A stretch of 64,000 nucleotides of DNA from Arcuatula senhousia (taxonomy: Eukaryota > Mollusca > Bivalvia > Mytilida > Mytilidae): NCBI GenBank assembly GCA_963971305.1, contig OZ020313.1:22827260-22891259 (forward strand), given 5' to 3'. The notes beneath the pieces are model-generated. The model was given only the letters and a program-made list of their open reading frames with translations. It was not told the origin of the DNA and did no database searches. The translations under genes were made by a program, and so were the position numbers. Position 1 is the stretch's first letter; each line of letters begins with the position of its first letter. Shown here in pieces: positions 44,601-56,600 of the stretch.

Positions 44601-47600
44601 ATTGTTACAGAAGAATATTCGGGAGAAATACAATGCTGAACAGAGTGTGAGATCTGGATGGGATCTGACACAAATTGAGGTTAAATTTAGTAATTAGCTT
44701 CTTGAAGATTTAAAAAAAAATTATTACAGATCTTAAATTATCTATTCAATCACTTATGCTTATTGTAAGAAACCTATCTGTTTTTGGTTGGATTTCACAG
44801 AGTGAAAAATATAGGTTATAAGATACTGTCATGCAAGCTTGGACAAATTTTTGTAACTACTTATCACATCCTCTTGATAATTGTAAAGCGATAGCATGGG
44901 CTCCCATAATGTAGGAAACAATTTCAAGTCTGTTGCTTATTTACTTCTTGTTAAATGAAATCTCACCATTTTTGACATGGGCAGATTTTATCACAACTCA
45001 GGGGCCAGTGGGGGCCTGGGTGGCAGTTTGGTTTAAGATGCTGGTTTAAATACCTAACTATTGATCACAAGCTTATCATCTCTCGGCTGGTGTTCGAGTC
45101 CGGGTTGTCATTCACAAAAATGAAACTTCCCCAACTGTATGTGATCAGGTTTGTCAGTTACCTGCCCAAGGTCGATGGTTTCCTCCAGGTACTCTGGTTT
45201 CCTCTACCATTTTAACTGACCCCCCTTCATGGCCCAGCTTCTTTGATAAAGGGTGTCAAACATCAACACACACACACTCCCACAGGGGCCAGTGTAACAG
45301 TTGGATGAAGGCTTTAAAAAAAAAAAATTAACAAGCAAAAAAAATGGTGATTTTTTTTTATTAAATTCTATATATTTAGGAATATAAAGTAATATAAAGT
45401 CTTCATTAGAGTCTGATAAATTATTAATGAACATGTATTATATTTTATGATTTATTTTCTTTTGTAGTTTAAATGTTGTGGAGCTGTAGGACCAGATGAT
45501 TATAATGTGACCTTTGTTGCTTCTGGCCAGGTAAAGCTATGGATTTTTTCTGGTTAAAAAGTTGTGGGAAAAAACTTATTTATTTATTTTTATGCCCCCG
45601 CAAAAACATGTTGGGGGGGGCATTAAGTTTTACTCATGTCCGTCCATCCGTCCGTATGAGTTTCCATCAAGCTTTTCTCAGGAACTGTTCATGAGAATGG
45701 TTTGAAACTTGGTAGGATGGTTCAATATGAAAAACTGTACATCCTAAACGATTTTGAGACCAGTCAGACATCTACTTCCTGTTTGGGACTTAGGCTGAAG
45801 TGAAAATATGTGAATATGACTTAAAACATATTGGTCAAGATTTTCTCAGGAATCGTAAATTAAAATAATTGGAAACTTGGTAATATACTTCAGTTTAACA
45901 AACTGTACATCCTAAGCAATTCGAGGCCTGTCAGACATCTACTTCCTGTTTGGGAATTAGGCCAATGTGAAACTATATGAACATTACTATGAAATTTTCA
46001 GTCAAGCTATTCTCAGGAACCGTACATGAGAATGATTTGAAACTTGGAGGATGGTTCACTATGACAAACTGTACGTACTAAGTGGTTTTGGGACCTGTCG
46101 GACATCTACTTCCTGTTTGGGGCGTAGCGGGGGCATCCGTGTCCCATGGACGCATTCCTTCTTTATTTGTAATGACAAAACAGTTTGTTAATCAAATTTA
46201 ATAATTTTTACAGATTTAAAAAGGGAATTGATGCATTTCCTTCACAGTCAGTGTAAAACTTAAATTTTGTTACTTAAAACACAATTACCACCATGAAATT
46301 AAAAGATACATCAGAGCAAATTTTGAACAGGTGAACTAAAACAATATGCATAATTTACAAAGTTAATCTCTCATGGCAGAAGCAGGTCTGCTACCAACTA
46401 TCTAGTTTGGATGTTACATTTGTACTCCCACATTTATGTTGTTGGGGCAAGAAATACTAATTAGATATTTTGATCACACATTGAATATGTCTTCTATATT
46501 TGAAATACTTCTTTATAAAATAAAAATGAGAAATTTAAATATTTTCGGTAGGACGCTCACAAAGGACAAGATATGATAAGAGCCCAATTCTGTCCCCCCA
46601 ATTTTGAAATTATTAAAATAAGCTAAAAGTATATGATGTATACTTTAATTTAGTTTAACTTATCTATATCAGCATTGTTTTGTTTAAAGTGATCCATTAT
46701 GATGTTAAAATAGGTACCCAAAGTAGCTTTAAAATCGTAATTTGTTGAAAAACTGTAAAAAAACTGCAATTTTGAAGTGGTTTTCAGCAAATTTAACTAT
46801 GAGCCACACAGAGTACCACTTCAATAATTTATGTAGATAATCATTTCTAATATAGAAACAAACCACAAAAATATCTTTGTGGTACCATGTGTGGCTCATA
46901 GTTATATTTACCAAAAACTACTCAAAATTTGCATGATCTTAACACTTTTTCACAAAAATGTCATTTTCACATAATTTGATGACGTCACTATGACGTAATA
47001 TACAAAATTTAGTTAAAATTAATGTTATTTTACTATACCTTGTTTATCTAAGAACTGATCTAGAATAATTCAACCTTAGTTCAATTATTAAAAAAAAAAT
47101 GGTAAATTAGGGGGCCAAATTTAGCACTTATCATATCTTGTCCTTTTTTTGATACCGCATTATATTTGATAAATTGAAAGATACCTCAATATTATACCCC
47201 CACTCGTAAGAGAGGGGGCTATATTGCAATCACCTTGTCCGTCCGTCCGTCCGTCTGTCCGTCCGTCTGTCCGTCTGTCCGTCCGGTACAATATCTCGGC
47301 CTCTATTGAAGGGATTGATTTCAAATTTGGTAGACAGCTTAAGCATGATGCAATGTACATTTCCTCCACTTTTCAGGTCAGTCCATGATCTACTTCCTGT
47401 TTTCCGAGCCGACTTAGACTATTTTAAGGGTAAAAAATGGGAAATTTTTCGTAACAGTTTTCTCAGCTTCTACTGAAGGGATTGATTTTAAATTTGGTAT
47501 ACAGGTTCAGCATGATGAGTTGTACCGTGCCTCCCTTTTTCAGGTCAGTCGGTCATATACCCGAGCCGACTTAGACTATTTTAAGGGTAAAAAATGGGAA

Positions 47601-50600
47601 ATTTTTCGTAACAGTTTTCTCAGCTTCTACTGAAGGGATTGATTTTAAATTTGGTATACAGGTTCAGCATGATGAGTTGTACCGTGCCTCCCTTTTTCAG
47701 GTCAGTCGGTCATATACTTCCTGTTTTCCGAGCCGACTTAGACTATTTTAAGGGTAAAAAATGGGAAATTTTTCGTAACAGTTTTCTCAGCTTCTACTGA
47801 AGGGATTGATTTTAAATTTGGTATACAGGTTCAGCATGATGAGTTGTACCGTGCCTCCCCTTTTCAGGTCAGTCCATGATCTACTTCCTGTTTTCCGAGC
47901 CGACTTAGACTATTTTAAGGGTAAAAAATGGGAAATTTTTCGTAACAGTTTTCTCAGCTTCTACTGAAGGGATTGATTTTAAATTTGGTATACAGGTTCA
48001 GCATGATGAGTTGTACCGTGCCTCCCTTTTTCAGGTCAGTCGGTCATATACTTCCTGTTTTCCGAGCCGACTTAGACTATTTTAAGGGTAAAAAATGGGA
48101 TTTTCGTAACAGTTTTCTCAGCTTCTACTGAAGGGATAGATTTTAAATTTGGTATACAGGTTCAGCATGATGAGTTGTACCGTGCCTCCCTTTTTCAGGT
48201 CAATCGGTCATATACTTCCTGTTTTCCGAGCCGACTTAGACTATTTTAAGGGTAAAAAATGGGAAATTTTTCGTAACAGTTTTCTCAGCTTCTACTGAAG
48301 GGATTGATTTTAAATTTGGTATACAGGTTCAGCATGATGAGTTGTACCGTGCCTCCCCTTTTCAGGTCAGTCCATGATCTACTTCCTGTTTTCCGAGCCG
48401 ACTTAGACTATTTTAAGGGTAAAAAATGGGAAATTTTTCGTAACAGTTTTCTCAGCTTCTACTGAAGGGATTGATTTTAAATTTGGTATACAGGTTCAGC
48501 ATGATGAGTTGTACCGTGCCTCCCTTTTTCAGGTCAGTCGGTCATATACTTCCTGTTTTCCGAGCCGACTTAGACTATTTTAAGGGTAAAAAATGGGAAA
48601 TTTTTCGTAACAGTTTTCTCAGCTTCTACTGAAGGGATTGATTTTAAATTTGGTATACAGGTTCAGCATGATGAGTTGTACCGTGCCTCCCCTTTTCAGG
48701 TCAGTCGGTCATATACTTCCTGTGTTTCGAGCTGACTTAGACTATTTTAAGGGTAAAAAATGGGAAATTTTTCGTAACAGTTTTCTCAGCTTCTACTGAA
48801 GGGATTGATTTTAAATTTGGTATACAGGTTCAGCATGATGAGTTGTACCGTGCCTCCCCTTTTCAGGTCAGTCGGTCATATACTTCCTGTTTTCCGAGCC
48901 GACTTAGATTTTTTTTGGGTATAAAATTTGGAATATGAAATTTTTCGTAACAGATTTCTCGGCTTCTAGTGGATGGATTGGTTTCAAATTTGGTACACAG
49001 CTTCAACATGATGAGTTATACCGTGCCTCCCTTTTCCAGGTTTGTCCATTATCTACTTCCAGCTTTCCCAGCTGACATAGATTTTTTTAAGGGAATAAAA
49101 TTTGGAACATGAAATTTTTCATAACAGATTTCTTGGCTTCCATGAAAGGGATTTGTTTTAAATTTGGTACATAGCTTCAGCATGATGAGTTATACCGTGC
49201 CTCCCCTTTCCAGGTTAATCAATCATCTACTTCCTGTTTTCCGAGCAGACTTAGACTTTTCAAGTGTACAAAATGTGAAATGTGAAATTTTTTGCAACAG
49301 ATTTCTCGGCTTCTACTAAAGGGATTGGTTTCAAATTTGGTGTATACCGGTAGCTTCAGCATGATGAGTGCCTTCCCTTTCCAGGTTTGTCCATCATCTA
49401 CTTCCTGTTTTCCCAGGCCTTTTCTTCAAAGAATCTAATCAAATTTGGAATACAGTTTTATTACATTAGTTGTATAGGCTTCTATGAGTAATATATTATT
49501 ATTATTTTTTTCACAGGGTCCAATTGGCAGAGAACAGCACAGATTTTTAAATTGTTACCCCATCATTTCCAGCTGTCTTTCATTAAGATTTAATTAAATA
49601 TATTTTTCTTAACCTTGATTGAGGATAGTTCTTTTTCAAATACAGTTTATAAACATCTTACAGTTAAATGTTTCATGAGGTTGTTGAAAATTTCTTACAA
49701 AATTAGTAAATACACAATAAAAAAAAGAAAACCTAGCTGGAAATTTGATGTGGTAATGTTTTGATTAGAAATAACTGTTATTTATTTGTTTAATAGAATA
49801 GAATAGAATAAAGCCATGCCAAAGAAGAAGTCATTAGAACAGAAAAAGAGAGAAAGGAGAGAAGAAAAGAAAAAGAATGATAAAAGTGCAGAATGTGAAA
49901 TTAAAGACAAAAGTGGGAAGCACAAAAAGTCAGAAAAGAGTCAACCAAATGAAAAATGTGTCAACAAAGACAACAGTGAAAAACAAAATAACTTAATGAA
50001 TGTGTTTACAGATCCAGATGCTGCAATAAACATTACAACAAATATGTCTGCCACTCTAAACCAAAAATCTGGTGACCAGAAGATGAAGGAGAGAAAGAAA
50101 AAGAATTTTTCAAAGTTAAATGTTTGTAAAAAATCACAAAATTGTCATGGTGGATTAGAAGGCCACTCTGGAATAAAAACAACTGAACTAGAAAGTGAAC
50201 AGAGTGCTTTGACTAAGAATACAAAAGTAAAAGAGAAGAGAAAATGTGACTTACTGTCTTCAGATGTTCCTTCAAAAAAGCCAAGAATAACTGAATCAGC
50301 AAATGTTTTTCTGGAAAGAGGTTCTTCTACCTTTGTGGCAGCAAATCAGTTAAATTATGGATCAATAGAGAAAATGAACAAAATTAAAGATAATGCTTCA
50401 AATAAAAAATGTGCCAAAACATCTGATTGCATGAGGAAGGACTCCCAAATAGAGGGGAGTTCAAATAAATTCACTCCAAAATGCTTGCAGGAGAGAATGG
50501 AACAGAAACAACTGTTTTCAAAATATAATGATACTGCTAACATGGTCAAGCCAGAAAAAGAAAGTGCTAAAGAAAATTTAGATAAAGATAGAAAAGATAC

Positions 50601-53600
50601 ACAAATAGGACATACACAAACAAACAGTGAAGTTGAATCAACAAGTAGGACATATTTTGGTGGAAATGAATTATTAAACAATTACTTAAGATGTCAGCAA
50701 GTCTTGCAACAAAACAAAAATCAGTCTGCTAAACAGACTTTAGACCACACCTTATCACATAAAGGAAGAAAGAAAAATGCTATGAATTATAAACCACATT
50801 CACAGAATCATATTGACCGAGAAAGAGATAGAAAAAGGAAGCAATTAATTAGGGCAGCCAGGTCTAAAACTAAAAAACAAGCTGATCTTTTAAAAGACAA
50901 ACTGCGAAAACAAGATGAACGGAGTAAACTGACTGAAAAAGAGAAAAAAAACATTCTTGTGAAGGACAAAAATCGACACCAAAATAAACGAAGTGAAATG
51001 AATGAATCAGATAAACAAGATGTTCTTGTTAAGGACAAGAAACGAAAGGGAAAAAAGCGTCGTGAACTGACTGAGTCAGAAAAACAGAAAATCCTTGTGA
51101 AGGACAAAAAACAACACCAAAATAAACGTAGTCAAATGACTGAGTTAGAAAAACAAGATGTTCTTGTTAGGGACAAGACACGAAAGCAAAATGAACGAAG
51201 TGAAATGACTGAATCAGGAAAAAAAGATGTTCTTGTTAAGGACAAGAAACGAAAGGGAAAAAGGCGAAGTGAACTGACTAAGTCAGAAAAACAAAAAATC
51301 CTTGTGAAGGACAAAAAGCAACACCAAAATAAACGTAGTGAAATGACTGAGTCAGAAAAACGAGATGTTCTTGTAAGGGACAAGACACGAAAGCAAAATG
51401 AACGTAGTGAAATGACTGAGTCAGAAAAACGAGATGTTCTTGTAAGGGACAAGACACGAAAGCAAAATGAACGTAGTGAAATGACTGAGTCAGAAAAACG
51501 AGATGTTCTTGTTAGGGACAAGACACGAAAGCAAAATGCACGAAGTGAACTGACTGAATCAGACAAGCAAGATAATCTTATAAGGGACAGGCAAAGAAAA
51601 GCCTTAAAAAGACAAACACCAACATCCACCATAGAGAAATCAATAGAAACTTTTACAAATTTAGCCAAAATTGGCCCAGAATTTATATGTTGTTGCTGCC
51701 ATAGGCTGATGTACAAAGAATACACATCATTGCTAGATGAAACAAAGTATGATAAGCTTGATCCAGACATAAAGACAGCTTGCATTTCTATCATGTCATC
51801 AAATGATGGTCAGTGTTATATTTGCAACACCTGTCACTGGTATTTTAAAAGAAACAGAATGCCTCCACAGGCAGCAGCAAATAAATTAAAGGTTCCAGAC
51901 ATCCCTGAAGAATTAAGAGATCTATCCAACTTAGAAGTTAGCTTAATCAGTCGAAGAATACCATTTATGAAAATCCTTGGACTACCTCGCGGAAAACAGA
52001 AAGCCATACATGGTGCTGTAGTAAATGTTCCATGCAATCCAGATGAAACATGTGGTATCCTACCAAGGATTCCATCTTCTTCGTCAGTTATAACAGTGAA
52101 ACTCAAAAGAAAATTAAAATATAGAGGGCATGTTTACTATCAAACAATAAGACCTTGGAAAATCAAGAGAGCATTACATTTCCTTAAATTCATACAAAAG
52201 AATCCTCATTATCAAGATGTAGTAATTAATGAAAACTGGGAAGAAGATTGTATTTCAGAAGACCGTGATCTTTGGGAAAGTTTGAACAATACCAATGCAC
52301 CATTAGATGAAAGTGATGATCAGAATGAAAATGATAACACCCAAGAAGATGAATCAGATACAGAAAAAGACAGCACGATAGAAAACAATGATTTTGAACA
52401 ATTGTTAAATACGAAAGCAAACTTGTGTGGAATGCCATTTGATTCCTGTTTACAGCCTAAAGATATGAGCAGTGATGCAGACTTGTTACTAAATATTGCC
52501 CCTGGAGAAGGCAAGAAACCACTTGGTATACACTCTGATTTACATAGTGAAGAAATGTCCTTCCCACAACTTTTTCCGGATGGAAAATGTGGATTTGATG
52601 AAAAGAGACAATCAAAGCTGTCTTTGAAGCAATATTTCAATGCTCGACTACTTAACCAAGATAACCGCTTTGCTAGTAGCACAGAATACCTTTTCTATGC
52701 TCAGTACAGAGCTGAAGCCAAGGAAATATTTGACTCAATTAGTATAGCTATGAGGAAAACTAAAGCAGGAACTCAGGATAGAATCAAAGCTGGTGATGTT
52801 AAAGAAGCCACAGAATTGAGAAAGCTAACCAGGAATGACTTGAATTACCATTTTCTTCAAAGAGTAAGGGGATCACCAGCTTACTACAATAAAATGATGT
52901 ATGATCTTCTAGGAATGATTAGACAGCTTGGTGTTTGCACATGGTTTCTAACATTATCATCGGCTGATCTGAAATGGAAAGATGTTGTACAAGTTATAGC
53001 TGCTCAGCAAGGTAGAAAATTGACAGACGAAGATGTAGAAAATTTATCATGGGAGGAAAAAGGCCAGTGGCTCCGAACAAATCCAGTCACAGCAGCACGG
53101 CACTTTGACCACAGACTTCAAATTTTCATGAAAACACTGGTATTAGGGAATGCTGGTTGTATTGGGAAAGTTCAGGATTTCAAATATAGAATAGAATTTC
53201 AACAAAGGGGGTCGCCTCATGCCCACATGGTGATATGGGTTAAAGATGCACCAAAACTGACAGAGGAATCAGTGCAGGAAGTTTGTGCATTCATTGACAC
53301 ATACATCTCATGTCAGTTCAGTGAAGACAACCTTGCTTTGAACAACTTAGTGAAAAGTTCACAAAAACATTCCCATACTTTCACATGCAGAAAATCTGGG
53401 TCATCATGTAGGTTTTCATTTCCTAGGCCACCAGTAAATACAACACAGGTTTTCTTTCCATCTGTTGATGATGCGCCAATAACACCATCAGAACAAACTC
53501 AATACCAGCTTGTGTTAACACAAATACAACAAGAACTTAATGAGCAAACACCTGAATCTGAAGACACCTTAAATGACATTTTCACTAGATTGAACATTAC

Positions 53601-56600
53601 TGAGGAACAATACATTAGAGCTCTCAAATGGATTAAGACCAAGAATGGACATCCTGCAATATTGTATCGAAGGAGGCCATCAGAATGCTTTGTTAACAAC
53701 TTCAACCCACATCTATTGACCGCCTGGCAAGCAAACTTAGATATTCAATTCATAACTAATGTTTATGCTTGCATTATGTATGTTGCCTCCTACATGAGCA
53801 AGCCTGAAAAGACACTTGGCGAACTATTACAATCAGTTAGCAAAACGTGTGAGCCAAAAGGACCTAAGGAAAGGATGCAACATGTAGCTAAGAAGTTTCT
53901 TACAAATCGTGAAGTAAGTGCTCAGGAATCGGCCTATAGGCTTCTTTCATTGCCAATGTCTAAAGGTTCACGATCTGTTCTGTTTGTACCTACAGATTTA
54001 CCAGAAAATCGCACAAAGTTGCTGAAACCTCTCAAAGTAATTCAAGAGTTAGATGATGACGAGGAAGACATCTATCAAGCAGGAATGATTGACAAATACA
54101 AACTTAGACCTCAATCTGTGAATGATTTATGTCTAGCAGACTTTGCTTCACACTATAGATTATCAAAACCAAAGTGTTCAAGTAGTGTTGATCCTGATGT
54201 TCTCAATGAGGAGGAATTAGATAATATTCAAACTGAAGATGAGCCTGAACCTAATTTTCCAAAAACTATAACATTGTCTGACATAAAGCAGTCTGTGTCG
54301 CTCAGAAAAGTACAAGCTATAATAAGGACACACCAATTTTCTCGAACAAAGCAACCAGAAGAATTTTTCCACTCAAAACTTATGTTATATATGCCATGGA
54401 GAAATGAACTCAGAGATTTAAGAGCTGAAGACTTATCCTACGAGACCAAATTCAAGGAAGTTGTATTAGATATTAAAAGCAAATATGAGGAATATGAACC
54501 TAAAGCTGAAGAGTTTTTGGCTGCTGCCACAGCTTTCGAACAAAATGGACCTCCGGAGGATGCATGGGCAACATTGGCTCCCCAAGCTGAACAAGAACGA
54601 CATGAAGACCAGGAAGCTGAACGTTCTGATGATCCAGACCATCCTTTTGACAACCCACCAGAAGCAGTCAACCCTAGGGATTTAGGTATAGTTCCTCATA
54701 CTTATGAAATTGATGTTAACAAAGTATCAACTGCTCAGTGGTTAGACATGACTACAAGTTTAAATGATGAACAACGTCAAATTCATCAGTTTATTACACA
54801 GTGGTGCATTGAATATCAAATGACATACAAAACTCAGAAAACACCTCCTCCATTCTACATTTTTCTAACTGGAGGAGCAGGAGTTGGGAAGTCCCATGTT
54901 GTTAAAACTATTGTACAGACAGCCAACAGAATATTGCAGATAGGTCAGAAAAATGAAGAAGTGGTAGTTCTGGTTTGTGCATTCACTGGAGCTGCAGCAT
55001 TCAATATCGATGGATATACTCTCCATGCAGCATTCCAATTCAACCCAAAACATGACACAAAATATGCAGATTACATACCAATTTCCAATGAACAACTGGC
55101 AAACATGAGAGAAAAACTAGGAAAACTCACAATTTTGGTTATAGATGAAATTTCTTTTGTTGGAGTAGAAATGCTTCATAAAATTCACAACCGTCTCTGT
55201 GATTTGATGGCCTCAAATGAACCATTTGGAGGAGTATCAGTACTGGCTGTTGGGGATCTATTTCAACTGCCCCCAGTATGCCAAAGACAAGTCTTTGAAC
55301 AACTTTCTCATGACAATCTTGCCAGATTTTATGGTTCTCTGTGGACAAAGCACTTTCAAGTTCTACCACTAGTGCAAATCATGCGACAAAAGGATGATGC
55401 AAAGTTTGCAAACACTCTAAATAACATCAGGACAAATGATTTCAAGGAGGAAGATATTACTCTAATTAAGAGTAGATGTATTACACATGATTCAGCAGAA
55501 TATCCGTCATTAGCCCTACATATATTTGCTCAAAATGCTGATGTTGATGCCCATAATAATAAAATCATTGAAGAACTTGGACAGACCATAATCACTGTTG
55601 TAGCTGAAGACACAAAAAAGGATAAAGAGACAGGACACATCTCAAACATAGCGGTAAAGGAAAAAGAAGGTGGCTTAATGAAAACTCTCAGAATTTGTAT
55701 TGGAGCAAGAGTAATGATGACCAGCAACATCAATGTTATTGATGGACTGGTCAATTCAGCATCAGGTACAGTAACCAACTTTTCTCCACCTATTCCTGAT
55801 CTGAACACTGACAATTATAAACCAAAATACATTTGGGTTAAATTTGATGTAGAACGTGTTGGTATTGCCACCAGAAGCAAGTTTGCTGGTATAGCGCCAG
55901 ATTCAGATTCTACACCAATAGAAAGACATGAAGCATCAGTGAGAAAAGGTGTTGTAACAGGAACAAGGAGACAGTTTCCATTAGTCTTGGCATGGGCAAT
56001 AACTGTACACAAAGCCCAAGGGAAAACTGTTGATCAGTTAGTAGTCAGCTCTAAAGGTCGCTTCCAAAATGGTCACATGTACACAGCATTAAGTCGTGTA
56101 AAGACCCTCGATGGCCTCTTCTTTATTGATGGCTTTGATCAAAAGAAAATCAAATGTGACCTAAAAGCAAAGAAAGAAATGGACAGGATGACCTTGTTGA
56201 AAAAGTTCCGTTTGAGTCCACCCAAAACACTGCATCTTCCAAACATGATGTACTTAAAGTTATCACTGTTAAATATCAGCTCACTTCGTTTCCACTTTGG
56301 ATGTCTTCTGAAGGATACATGGTTGACTAATGCACATGTGATTGCCTTAACTGAAACTTGGATGTCAGCTAGAGATAATACATACCATTACAGCATCGAT
56401 GACTATCAGATGACCAGGAGAGATCGACTAAACCAAGCTGGAGGTGGGGTTGCCAATTACATCCACTCGATGTTTCATGTAGAACAGGAGTTTCAGATTG
56501 ACACATTCTTTGAATGCTCTGCAGTTCTTTTAGAGCACAGAGTTTACTCATTTAGACTTCTTTTGATCACAATCTACAATAAACCAGGAAACACTTCTGA

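Noticed and set aside
45040..45110. Possible tRNA gene because of clear B box and A-box-like sequence
   Set aside because: It does not fold as a tRNA cloverleaf as far as I can see, and it heads a SINE with a 12-bp target duplication and (CA)n tail.
46975..47005. CRE-like TGACGTCA promoter site
   Set aside because: It is inside an intronic foldback element and not near a supported transcription start.
50808..51794. Minus-strand frames of 99 and 220 codons rich in Ser, Phe and Arg
   Set aside because: They are antisense shadows of the 23-residue repeat array in the Helentron gene (69-bp units, a multiple of three).
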